The position numbers and the translations under genes are program-made. A DNA stretch of 52,561 nt from NCBI GenBank assembly GCA_020627785.1, contig JAHDGF010000032.1, forward strand, positions 1-52,561, in the 5' to 3' direction. Numbering within the stretch: position 1 is the first letter of the stretch; each line of letters begins with the position of its first letter. Origin of the DNA: Saprospiraceae bacterium. GTDB taxonomy: Bacteria; Bacteroidota; Bacteroidia; Chitinophagales; Saprospiraceae. Below the pieces are notes generated by a model that was given only the letters and a program-made list of their open reading frames with translations, was not told where the DNA came from and ran no database searches. Shown here piece by piece: positions 43,105 to 52,127 of this stretch.

Positions 43105-45132
43105 TTAGACAGAGGACTTTAGTTTCTTCTTTAATTCAAAAAGTTCATCCCTAAACTGTGCTGCAGAAATAAAATCAAGATCCTTGGCCGCCTTTTTCAT
43201 TTTAGCTTCTGTGGCTTGAATAAGCATGGTTAATTGATCAGAGGACATATAATCAATGATCGGATCTGCTGCTTTGGTATCTAGATCAGGACCGGTATAA
43301 GCCTTGGCTTTTTTATTTCCTCTGATATCCAAGATGGATTTCTGTGCCAAGATTTCATCCTTGGTTTTGGATATGGTCGTTGGTGTAATGCCATGCTTTT
43401 CATTGTAGGCTATCTGTTTGGTTCGACGACGGTTGGTTTCATCAATGGTGCGCTGCATGCTTTCCGTAATCTTATCCGCATAAAATATCACCATACCGTT
43501 AGAGTTTCTTGCGGCACGTCCAGATGTTTGCGTCAGCGATCTGGCATTTCTTAAAAATCCTTCTTTGTCTGCATCAATGATGGCAACGAGTGAAACTTCT
43601 GGAAGGTCAATTCCTTCCCTCAATAAATTTACCCCAACCAAAACATCAAAAACTCCCAATCGTAGATCACGGATAATCTCCACTCGATCCATGGTATCTA
43701 CCTCTGAGTGTATGTATCTAACCTTTATGTTCAACTTGATGAGATATTCTGTCAATTCCTCAGCCATCCGCTTTGTCAAAGTAGTCACAAGAATACGTTC
43801 GTCAATCTTAGTTCGCTTTCTGATTTCTTCTAAGAGATCATCAATTTGATTAATGCTAGGTCGCACTTCAATCGGTGGATCAAGCAGACCAGTAGGTCTC
43901 ACAATTTGTTCTACGATTAAGCCTTCCGTGCGTTCCATTTCATAGTCTCCTGGTGTTGCGCTCACATAAACTGTTTGAGAACACAAGGATTCGAATTCCT
44001 CAAAATTCAATGGTCTGTTATCCATGGCAGAAGGTAATCGAAATCCATAGTTTACCAGATTTATTTTTCGGGCTCTGTCACCTCCCCACATTCCTCTGAC
44101 TTGCGGAATGGTCACGTGACTTTCATCTATTACCATCAGATAGTCGTCTGGAAAATAATCAAGCAAACAGAATGGTCGTGTTCCTTGCTTACGTCCATCA
44201 AAAAATCTAGAGTAGTTTTCTATTCCGTTACAATACCCAAGCTCTCTCATCATCTCAATATCAAAAGTGACACGCTCTTTAATTCTCTTGGCCTCAATAA
44301 ACCGACCTTCAGATTCAAAAAACTTTTCATGGGCAAACACTTCATCTTCAATTTCCCGAATGATGCTATTCAATCGATCTTTGGGCGCAACATATAGATT
44401 GGCTGGAAATATGGCTGCGTGTTCTACGCTTTCCAATCTTTTTCCGCTCGACAATTCAAGCCGCTGAATGTCTTCAATCTCATCGCCAAAATAGATGATT
44501 CGATATCCATAATCGGCATAGGGTAAATGAATATCTACCGTATCTCCTCTTACCCTGAAGGTTCCTCTAGCAAAGTCTGTTTCCGTTCGGCTGTAAAGAA
44601 TTTCAACGAGCTTATATAAGAATTGATTTCTTGTCAATCCTTTTCCTTTGGCCAAACGAATAATCCCAGTTTTATAATCCGCGGGGTTCCCCATACCATA
44701 AATGCAAGAAACCGAAGAAACAATGATTACATCTCTCCTACCACTGAGTAATGAAGAGACCGCACGCAATCGCAATTTATCTACCTCCTCATTAATTGAA
44801 AGGTCTTTTTCGATGTACATGTCTGAATGACTGATGTAGGCCTCCGGTTGATAATAATCATAGTAAGAGACAAAATACTCGACGGCATTATCAGGAAAAA
44901 ACTCGGTGAATTCCGCATACAGTTGGGCGGTCAAGGTTTTATTATGTGTTAAAACCAAAACAGGCCGATCTAACTCTTGAATCATATTGGCCACTGTAAA
45001 GGTCTTTCCGGACCCGGTGACTCCAAGTAAAACTTGATAGGGCTCATTATTATTTACCCCATCCACCAATTGCTTAATTGCATTTGGTTGATCCCCAGTG
45101 GGTACAAACTTCGATGTTAAATTAAATGCCAC
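43105..45132 (-). CDS. uvrB: Excinuclease ABC subunit B (UvrB)
   Basis: The start is GTG at 45132. This 675-residue protein has the Walker A motif GVTGSGKT (37-44), the DNA-gripping beta-hairpin YFVSYYDYYQPEAYI (about 95), DESHVTIPQVRGMW, helicase motifs RGIDLPEVSL-like REGIDLPEVSLVAI and QTSGRAARN, and the C-terminal UVR domain (LDFISAAQFRDELFELKK) that binds UvrC. UvrB verifies damage in nucleotide excision repair with UvrA and UvrC, neither of which is in the window. It heads an operon with the HAD, PLP and 123-residue genes. Confidence 0.97.
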   Translation of the reverse strand: MAFNLTSKFVPTGDQPNAIKQLVDGVNNNEPYQVLLGVTGSGKTFTVANMIQELDRPVLVLTHNKTLTAQLYAEFTEFFPDNAVEYFVSYYDYYQPEAYISHSDMYIEKDLSINEEVDKLRLRAVSSLLSGRRDVIIVSSVSCIYGMGNPADYKTGIIRLAKGKGLTRNQFLYKLVEILYSRTETDFARGTFRVRGDTVDIHLPYADYGYRIIYFGDEIEDIQRLELSSGKRLESVEHAAIFPANLYVAPKDRLNSIIREIEDEVFAHEKFFESEGRFIEAKRIKERVTFDIEMMRELGYCNGIENYSRFFDGRKQGTRPFCLLDYFPDDYLMVIDESHVTIPQVRGMWGGDRARKINLVNYGFRLPSAMDNRPLNFEEFESLCSQTVYVSATPGDYEMERTEGLIVEQIVRPTGLLDPPIEVRPSINQIDDLLEEIRKRTKIDERILVTTLTKRMAEELTEYLIKLNIKVRYIHSEVDTMDRVEIIRDLRLGVFDVLVGVNLLREGIDLPEVSLVAIIDADKEGFLRNARSLTQTSGRAARNSNGMVIFYADKITESMQRTIDETNRRRTKQIAYNEKHGITPTTISKTKDEILAQKSILDIRGNKKAKAYTGPDLDTKAADPIIDYMSSDQLTMLIQATEAKMKKAAKDLDFISAAQFRDELFELKKKLKSSV

Positions 45133-45533
45133 AGTCTTGAAATTGAACTAAGAGGTGAATTTACTAAAAATAAGTAGGTGTTTTGGGACAGATGCATGGA
45201 TTTTGGAGGAATTGTAGGATACGATCGAATGCAGGTACCGGATGATTGGATTTTAGAGAGTATGTTGGATTTGATTTGGTTTAATTTTGATATGGCTTTT
45301 ATCGCTTTTGCAAATAAAAATTAGATTGCTGAATCTAAAAGAAAAAATATTATTTAAAACAAATCACTTATTGGAGTTGACCAACCGAATCAAGGCAAGC
45401 ATCAACAATAGTCATTGATTTTCAAGTCTAAACTTGAATGTAGGTTTTACCAGAGATTTTTAATTTGGGTTATAAGTCGACGAATTCTATGAAATAAGAG
45501 AACCATGTAGACCAGTGAATTGTTATACCCAAC
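45133..45533. other. Intergenic region of 401 bp, nothing identified
   Basis: This divergent region between uvrB and the alpha/beta hydrolase gene is AT-rich, with repeated GGATTT-type words (45190-45290). I found no ORF, hairpin or good promoter match. Confidence 0.5.
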
Positions 45534-46307
45534 ATGAGTGCAATTGAACTTAATTTTAAGACCCTAGGAGAAGGGACTCCGGTTATCATTCTACATGGTT
45601 TTTTAGGAATGTTGGATAATTGGAAAACTTTTGGGAGGAAGTTGGCTGAGGAATATCAAGTTTTTTTAGTAGACCAAAGAGACCATGGTCGTTCGCCGCA
45701 CACCCAAGATTTTTCTTATGAACTACTTGCTGAGGACCTCAAAGATTTCATGAAGCGTCAAGGATTAGAATCAGCCATTCTAATGGGTCATTCAATGGGA
45801 GGAAAAACAGTGATGAGGTTCTGTCAGAAATATCCGGACCTAGTTCAAAAAGCCATTGTTGTGGACATCGCTCCATTTAAAAATGAAAATCACCATACGC
45901 ATATTATGGAAGCATTGAATGGTTTTAATCCTGCTTCCGCAAATGCACGATCAGAAGCTGAAGAACATTTACTTTTAAGCATACCAGATCTTGGTGTTGT
46001 TCAATTTCTCATGAAAAATTTAAATAGAAATAAAGAAGGAGGTTTTAAATGGAAGATGAATTTACCTTTGCTTACAAGCAAATATGATTCAATCTTAGAA
46101 GCTACCGATGATCATATTTCTGAGCTACCTACCCTATTTATTGCCGGTGGAAAATCGCACTACATTCCACCTTCAAAACACGATGAAATCCAACAACTCT
46201 TCCCCAATTCAACAATAGAAACCATCTCGGATGCTGGCCATTGGGTTCATGCCGAAAAGCCAGAGGAACTGTTGAAAATTTGCAGTGAATGGATGAAAAT
46301 CGCATGA
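45534..46307 (+). CDS. Alpha/beta hydrolase (YbfF-like esterase)
   Basis: This 257-residue cytosolic protein has an oxyanion motif HGFLGMLDNW, VDQRDHGRS, nucleophile elbow GHSMGG with S87, and the catalytic His in SDAGHWVHAEKPEEL. Length and motif order match the YbfF-type esterase group of the alpha/beta hydrolase fold. The natural substrate is unknown. It is monocistronic; the following gene starts 132 bp later. Confidence 0.9.
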   Translation: MSAIELNFKTLGEGTPVIILHGFLGMLDNWKTFGRKLAEEYQVFLVDQRDHGRSPHTQDFSYELLAEDLKDFMKRQGLESAILMGHSMGGKTVMRFCQKYPDLVQKAIVVDIAPFKNENHHTHIMEALNGFNPASANARSEAEEHLLLSIPDLGVVQFLMKNLNRNKEGGFKWKMNLPLLTSKYDSILEATDDHISELPTLFIAGGKSHYIPPSKHDEIQQLFPNSTIETISDAGHWVHAEKPEELLKICSEWMKIA

Positions 46308-46439
46308 CCTAATGAAGCAAAAATGCAGTAAAAAATAAATTAAAACAAAGCTGCAACACTTATAGTTTCATGGTACATTATGTGTTGTGAGGTTAAATAT
46401 TTTGGCCTTACAATTTTATTACGCACATAAAATACCAAC

Positions 46440-47843
46440 ATGAAATTTACTTTTACCTTTCTCATTTTTTTTGTATTAAATATTGGATTCACGCAGAATA
46501 ATTGGGTCAACGTTCTGGAATTAGAATTATTCGACGCAAGCGAAATGATGATTGAAACAGAAGATAATGGCTCACTAGCTTTATCAAATTTAAGAACAGG
46601 CCCCTCCCTAATAAAATTTTCTGAAACTGGTGAGATTGAATGGCAAAGAGGATATACCTTTGGAAACCTGCCAACATCACGTGCTTACTCATTGGTCGGT
46701 TCAGATTCAAATTACTATTTATCAATAAAGCACTCAAGCACAGACACGACTTCTAGCCTACACAAACTAGATCTATCTGGAGAAATTATTACGAGTTATT
46801 ATGAGACCAACAATGAATTTTTTGATGTCTTTACAAATTTATTAGTAGACAGCTCAGGAAATTTATATGGCTTCAGAAACGAATTTTGGATTTCTAACGA
46901 CAACTTCCTAAGCAAGTTTGACCAAGATTTAAATTTAACATGGACCATAGATCTATCATTTCTAGATGATCCGATTTTAGATAATCATTCGTTCATTGAT
47001 GATGAAGATAATATTCATTTCTGGATGAAAAGTGCATCCAGTAATTCAGAGGCTATTAGAATGGTTATTGATAGCGAGGGCAACACACTTGTTATGGATA
47101 ACTTCCCATTGCTTCAATCAAGTTTTGGGGCTGGAATTTTGCAAGGCCAGCTTAACGATGAGAAAGCGGTATATGTTACTGATGGTGGAAATATAAATGG
47201 GACTTCTCGCACCTTAGTTTTAGTCGATTTAGAAACTAAAACACAATTAAAAAGCATAGAGTTAGCTGAAACATTTTTTTGGATTAATGATCTTGCGATT
47301 GGTAATGAAAACATTTACATCGTAGGTCAGACCTATGAAGGTGGAATCTGGTCAGAATTAATGATTTTAGATGAAGCATTAAATGTAAAAGATAAAATTT
47401 CACTCAAAAATTTGATCCCCGAGTCTCCAGTAATACTTGGTTCTTCCATTAGTGAAATAAAGATAATGGAGCAAGGTGATTTATTACTTTCAGGATACAT
47501 CTCTGGTGACAACCCTATGAGTTTTGAACATTCGCCAATCGGTTTATTAAATATGCGTTTAGATGAAAATGGGAGAATTGATGGTGTCTCAAGTACTGTT
47601 GAGAAAGAAAATATAAGGCTTCAAGTTTACCCTAACCCATGCATAAATCAACTTATAATAAACGCTGAGACAAATAGCTTTTCAGATCTTCAAATTTATA
47701 ATGCCTTAGGTCAGCTTGTTTATTCAGAGTTAAACGGTGATCTCCCTTTACAATTAGAAACCAGTAAATTTAAAGACGGACATTATTTTTTATTTTTAAA
47801 TACAGGAAAGGAAAAAGTTAAATATCCTTTTATTAAACTATAA
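46440..47843 (+). CDS. T9SS cargo protein with beta-propeller-like body and type A sorting domain (first paralog)
   Basis: This 467-residue protein has a signal peptide (ending GFTQ). Its body reads as repeated strands of propeller type (LIKFSETGEIEWQRGYTFG, LSKFDQDLNLTWTIDLS, GTSRTLVLVDLETKTQLKSI). An intact type A sorting domain follows from about 390 (VYPNPCINQLIINAET, IYNALGQLVYSE, FKDGHYFLFLNT). It would pass through T9SS to the surface or medium. The function of the body is unknown. It is a tandem paralog of the next gene, aligning over the full length. Confidence 0.87.
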   Translation: MKFTFTFLIFFVLNIGFTQNNWVNVLELELFDASEMMIETEDNGSLALSNLRTGPSLIKFSETGEIEWQRGYTFGNLPTSRAYSLVGSDSNYYLSIKHSSTDTTSSLHKLDLSGEIITSYYETNNEFFDVFTNLLVDSSGNLYGFRNEFWISNDNFLSKFDQDLNLTWTIDLSFLDDPILDNHSFIDDEDNIHFWMKSASSNSEAIRMVIDSEGNTLVMDNFPLLQSSFGAGILQGQLNDEKAVYVTDGGNINGTSRTLVLVDLETKTQLKSIELAETFFWINDLAIGNENIYIVGQTYEGGIWSELMILDEALNVKDKISLKNLIPESPVILGSSISEIKIMEQGDLLLSGYISGDNPMSFEHSPIGLLNMRLDENGRIDGVSSTVEKENIRLQVYPNPCINQLIINAETNSFSDLQIYNALGQLVYSELNGDLPLQLETSKFKDGHYFLFLNTGKEKVKYPFIKL

Positions 47844-47933
47844 AATTGAAGGATCAAATTTTAAACTTAATGCAACAGATTTCTCTGCTCAAGGTATTAT
47901 GTTTTTGATTGTCTCCCTGACAATAAAACCGTA

Positions 47934-49349
47934 ATGAAAAATAGAACGATGAAATTAATTTTTACACTCTCTCTTTGTTTTTGCATAACCACAGGACAGG
48001 CTCAAGACTATTGGGTAAGTGCTATAAATGGAGGTCCTTTTGATGAGGCTTATAATGCCATAAAGACTTCGGACGACGGAGTTATTACTGTTGGCACCGC
48101 AAGTTCTACTGAAACATATATCATCAAATATAATTCAACAGGTGAGATTTTATGGACCGAAAGATATCCCTTAAATCCTCAGGCATTAATTGCAACCGCG
48201 CTTTCAGTAGTTGAAGGTGACAATGCTTATTTTGTTTCGGAAACTGGTTTTTCACCTTCATATATGGCGAATATTATTAAGATTAATAAGGATGGAAGCT
48301 TTATAGAAAGGTATACAACAGAAGGCCATGACATCAATGAAATAATGATCGATGCGAATGGAAACTTATTGGCTATTTATAATGACCCTTTTAATGGGAA
48401 TAAAAACACCTTAAAGAAGCTAGATCAGAATTTTAATCTCCTCTGGGAATTAGATTTGAGCCTTGGACGGTTTCCACTTTTCGATAGCCATGCCTATGTT
48501 GATAATAATAATCAGATTCAAATTTGGATGGAAGATTCACAGAATAACGGTCAAATCCTACGCTTGGTTATCGACTCAGATGGAGAGATTATCACACAAG
48601 ATTCTTATCCTACCATTCAAACCACTCCTTCAGGTATTCTGCATAGAAATTTAGATGACTCAAAGGGTGTTTATGTAGCGGCAGGAGGAAATGTTAATGG
48701 AACCACACGCACACTCACCTTGGTCGACCTGGAAAGTCAAGAGCAACTCCAGCAGAAAGAACTGGCAGACGATTTTTTCTGGATCACTGATTTAAGCACT
48801 TTTGATGATAAGATTTATGTTCTAGGTCAATCCAAGGAGGGAGATGATTTATGGAGTAAGATATTGGTTTTAGATAATGAATTAAACGAATTAAAAAACA
48901 TTGAGCTTAAGGATTTAGTATTAGCAGAAACAAATTCAATCGAAGGTATTTCTTGTGAAGAAATGAAACTTGATGAAGAAGGAAATATTTTAATCACAGG
49001 TATTTTGCTGGCAGGAAATCCTAATATTGTGGAACCTGTTTCTAGTGGTTATCTAACCATGTATCTAAACCCGGAAGGTGGGCTTGACAATATCTCAATG
49101 ACCGAATTTGATGATTATACTGACTTGGCTCTATATCCAAACCCATGTAGGGATCAACTCTGGATTGAAGCCGATTTAGAATCATCTTCAAATATTGAAA
49201 TTTATAATAATCTCGGCCAAAAAATAAGATCCATAAATTCTGTAAATTTTCCTTACCAATTAAATACCGAAAATTTTCAGGATGGGTCATATTTTCTAAT
49301 ACTTGAAAATGATCAGCGAAGAATGACAGAGTTGTTCATCAAAAAGTAG
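47934..49349 (+). CDS. T9SS cargo protein with beta-propeller-like body and type A sorting domain (second paralog)
   Basis: This 471-residue protein starts at ATG 47934, or at 47949, which aligns better with the first paralog. The signal peptide ends GQAQ. Propeller-like strands (GVITVGTASSTETYIIKYNST, GEILWTERYP) and blocks shared with the first copy (GNVNGTTRTLTLVDLES, FFWITDL, ILVLDNELNELKNI) precede an intact type A sorting domain (LYPNPCRDQLWIEAD, IYNNLGQKI, FQDGSYFLILEN). The pair are tandem duplicates with clear divergence. The function is unknown. Confidence 0.87.
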   Translation: MKNRTMKLIFTLSLCFCITTGQAQDYWVSAINGGPFDEAYNAIKTSDDGVITVGTASSTETYIIKYNSTGEILWTERYPLNPQALIATALSVVEGDNAYFVSETGFSPSYMANIIKINKDGSFIERYTTEGHDINEIMIDANGNLLAIYNDPFNGNKNTLKKLDQNFNLLWELDLSLGRFPLFDSHAYVDNNNQIQIWMEDSQNNGQILRLVIDSDGEIITQDSYPTIQTTPSGILHRNLDDSKGVYVAAGGNVNGTTRTLTLVDLESQEQLQQKELADDFFWITDLSTFDDKIYVLGQSKEGDDLWSKILVLDNELNELKNIELKDLVLAETNSIEGISCEEMKLDEEGNILITGILLAGNPNIVEPVSSGYLTMYLNPEGGLDNISMTEFDDYTDLALYPNPCRDQLWIEADLESSSNIEIYNNLGQKIRSINSVNFPYQLNTENFQDGSYFLILENDQRRMTELFIKK

Positions 49350-49363
49350 AATTACTTCTAGAT

Positions 49364-49465
49364 TCAATCAATAATCTTTACGAGTCTATGTGTTGAAATA
49401 TTATTGTCACTGTCTGTTAACACAATATTGTAAATTCCGTTATTAGGTGTTGATATTTCTACCGA
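49364..49465 (-). pseudogene. Out-of-frame end of the protease T9SS sorting domain
   Basis: Read in the shifted frame this encodes VEISTPNNGIYNIVLT, then SDNNISTHRLVKIID and a stop (49364-49366). These are the last two strands of a type A sorting domain, joining naturally to VYDGFG of the frame above. Confidence 0.75.
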
Positions 49466-50522
49466 AGCCATCATATACTTTTATACTCTTGAGTTTCTCT
49501 TTATTTAGATTTTCAATCCAAAAAAATCCAGTTGTTGGATTAGGATAGATTTTAGTTCCTAGATATTCCTCTTCAAAAGTATGGACGATAGAATTATTGA
49601 TGACCGCTTTGAATGCGTAATATTTCCAATTATTAATCCGGGAATGCTTAATATCATTTGAGTAAGATTGTACACCAAAACTTCTATAAACTTCACCTTG
49701 CTCAACCCTTATTATTGAGCTTCCACTTTCGCCAGGAATTCCTGTGACGTTCGTAGCCCCTAAATGGTCGGGCAATATCTGATCGATTTTTCCATAGCTA
49801 TAATATAAAGTATCTCCATTATACTCGTTGGGATCAACCTGTGGGATTGAAGTAGCAGGGTAACTAAATTTATAGTGAACGTTATTGAGATAATATTCTT
49901 CTGAATCATTAAACCCGATTCCCAACCAACCGGTTCTGCTGCCTATTAATTCCTCTAGTTCCAAAATTGCTATGTCTTCAGTATTTAAATTCCATTCATC
50001 AAAAAAATAAACTTTTTGAACGTGACTGCATTCAAAGTGAGGGTTTGGGCTTCCGTCATTAAAAATTGGACAAGCATATAGGCTGTCAAAACTGATTTCA
50101 TTTTCACCAGATAAAAGTGCACAATGTGCAGCTGTTAAGACATATTTTTCTCCCACTAAACTGCCGGAGCACAGGTCTAATAAAGTATCATTTTCAATAC
50201 TAAACAACTTAATACTCGTGCGTATGGGGAAACTAGTAACGCTAAAGTCATCTCCTACTTTTCTTTTAAACGTGAATTGGCTGTTGGGGAAGATATTCTG
50301 TTTAGGAAAACTTTCTTCCAAATTTTCAATTTCTGAATCAAAAGCTCCAAGGTTATGACTCGTAAATTCGCTTGTCGTTAATGAATCGTACGTAACAAAA
50401 ATCGAGTCTAATAGATTTTGTTCATAATCATAAACTATGAGTTTTTGTTCTTGGCAAATAACTTCTTGGCTTAGACATAAGATCATCAACAATACAAAAA
50501 CAGAAATCCGTTTGATTCTCAT
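49443..50522 (-). CDS. Trypsin-like serine protease with T9SS type A signal, truncated by frameshift
   Basis: The ATG at 50522 starts a signal peptide (ending EVICQ); a GTG at 50531 is less likely. The 359-residue frame is a chymotrypsin-fold protease with triad motifs LTAAHC (H133), NTEDIAILEL (D183) and GIPGESGSS (S266). A type A sorting domain begins at KIYPNPTTGFFW but stops abruptly after VYDGFGRNINT. The rest of the domain (NNGIYNIVL, THRLVKI) lies in another frame down to a stop at 49364, so a one-base insertion or two-base deletion has occurred near 49450-49465. As read, the protein would lack its secretion signal. It is convergent with the second paralog gene. Confidence 0.85.
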   Translation of the reverse strand: MRIKRISVFVLLMILCLSQEVICQEQKLIVYDYEQNLLDSIFVTYDSLTTSEFTSHNLGAFDSEIENLEESFPKQNIFPNSQFTFKRKVGDDFSVTSFPIRTSIKLFSIENDTLLDLCSGSLVGEKYVLTAAHCALLSGENEISFDSLYACPIFNDGSPNPHFECSHVQKVYFFDEWNLNTEDIAILELEELIGSRTGWLGIGFNDSEEYYLNNVHYKFSYPATSIPQVDPNEYNGDTLYYSYGKIDQILPDHLGATNVTGIPGESGSSIIRVEQGEVYRSFGVQSYSNDIKHSRINNWKYYAFKAVINNSIVHTFEEEYLGTKIYPNPTTGFFWIENLNKEKLKSIKVYDGFGRNINT

Positions 50523-50608
50523 TGTTACCACATGAATTAATTCAGTTTTATAACACTACCGCTCAATTATTATTGCTGAGAAAGCCAAATTAAAATACCC
50601 GGTAAATC

Positions 50609-51673
50609 TTAAGTCTGATCGATGCGTTCATAATCTTGCGCATCAAAGTGTTTATCGGTCAAACCAAGAAGCACTTGCTTGCTAAAGCTGTTGGGAAAGT
50701 TTTCAACGCCTGGAAAACCTAATTTAATTTCTTTACCGTCTTTAGGAATGTAGGCTGTACCCCAAAGGTAATCCCAGATTGCCAAGGTTAATCCAAAGTT
50801 AATGCCATAGCGACGATCTTCTGGAAGCTCGTATGAATGATGCCAGATGTGCATTTCAGGGCTGTTGAATAGATACTTCATAGCATAACTTAAAACGAAG
50901 GCTCCAAACAAGGTAAAACCAATGATTGTCCCAATGCTAATTGCCGTCGTGGGATTAGCCAATAATTGAATGTCTAATAATGAATATCCAACGGCTATGC
51001 CCAATAAGGCCCCAACAACACCACCAGTAATCCTATGGTTTATTTTAATGTTGGAATGGTTGTAGTGACCCCAAGCTAGGGTGAAAATATGAATGATGAA
51101 AAAGTCGTGAAGACCTATGCCTAACAAGGCCAATGGTATGTATTCTAAGGTCCGGTAAACAACATTTTCCATCCAATGATATCTTAAATGAGCCGCAAAA
51201 CCCATTTCTTCTACTGAGTGGTGAACCTGATGAAATTGCCAAAGCCAATTGGATTTATGCAGTAAACGGTGCACCCACCATTGTACAAAATCACGTACTA
51301 AGAATCCTACTAATAAAATGGACCATAGAGGCCAAGAAGACATAGGATTCAGAGCTTGCAAGTCAAATCCTCCAGTAATTCCTTTGATGCCATCATTAAA
51401 TAAATTCACAATGACATCTGAAGCCGCGTTGTAAATAATCAGTGAAAAAATAAAGAAATTGAAGAACATATAAAAGGCATCAAGCCAGAAGTCTTTTCTG
51501 AAGGTTGCTTGCTTTTTTCTCCAAGGAATAACCACCTCTAAAACGAAAAAGAAAACAGAAACTGCAATGAGCCAATAAAAGTAGCTTCTAAAAGAAGGGT
51601 TGGTGATTTCTCCCCATAAATAGGAAGCATAACCTTGATATCCATTTAAAAATATGTCTAAGTATTTGCCCAA
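50609..51673 (-). CDS. Sterol desaturase/fatty acid hydroxylase-family protein
   Basis: The start is TTG at 51673; an in-frame stop lies 21 bp upstream and no ATG fits. This 354-residue inner-membrane protein has about five to seven helices and the diiron histidine clusters of the family: HRLLHKSNWLWQFHQVHHS, LRYHWMENVVYR, WGHYNHSNI and HIWHHSYELPE. Members hydroxylate or desaturate lipids with oxygen and electrons; the lipid here is unknown. The C-terminus has the family KLGFPGVENFPNSF. It lies 77 bp upstream of the protease gene on the same strand. Confidence 0.9.
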   Translation of the reverse strand: MGKYLDIFLNGYQGYASYLWGEITNPSFRSYFYWLIAVSVFFFVLEVVIPWRKKQATFRKDFWLDAFYMFFNFFIFSLIIYNAASDVIVNLFNDGIKGITGGFDLQALNPMSSWPLWSILLVGFLVRDFVQWWVHRLLHKSNWLWQFHQVHHSVEEMGFAAHLRYHWMENVVYRTLEYIPLALLGIGLHDFFIIHIFTLAWGHYNHSNIKINHRITGGVVGALLGIAVGYSLLDIQLLANPTTAISIGTIIGFTLFGAFVLSYAMKYLFNSPEMHIWHHSYELPEDRRYGINFGLTLAIWDYLWGTAYIPKDGKEIKLGFPGVENFPNSFSKQVLLGLTDKHFDAQDYERIDQT

Positions 51674-52127
51674 AATCTCTATTCTTGTTCGTTATAGATT
51701 TGCTTACAATATTTGCGAAAGCGATACAATAAATATAAGCTAATAGTAAAACTATATATGCAATAAAAAGTTTCTATTCTCCTTATTGACTAAAACTGAG
51801 GAAAAATTAAAAAAATCACATTTAACAAAATCATAGACCAATAGAATTATACTCAATTAGCTTACAATCAATAGGTTATCCGATTTTGACTTCTCATTGA
51901 ATTCTAATGATTTTTGTAAAACGCATTACATTTCAATTAAAAAGATGAAAAAAAGGTCCCAATAACCTTCTCCTCGCACGGTTATTGAACCCGTTACTTT
52001 ACCACTGAATTCATACCTACGGTTGAGATATTACATACGCCTGTAACATACTCCACCAAATTCCTTTATGAAACTATTTAACTAGACTTCGCATGTTTGT
52101 GGGTATGAAAATTTTAAGGCCGAGCAG
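51674..52127. other. Intergenic region of 454 bp, nothing identified
   Basis: This divergent region is AT-rich. A 12-codon frame at 52093-52131 ends in a TGA that overlaps the ATG of the next gene; it may be a chance leader. No hairpin or TAnnTTTG element was found. Confidence 0.45.

Noticed and set aside
46354..46387. Inverted repeat CAACAC/GTGTTG upstream of the first paralog gene
   Set aside because: Arms are only 6 bp with a 22-bp spacer; expected by chance in AT-rich intergenic DNA.
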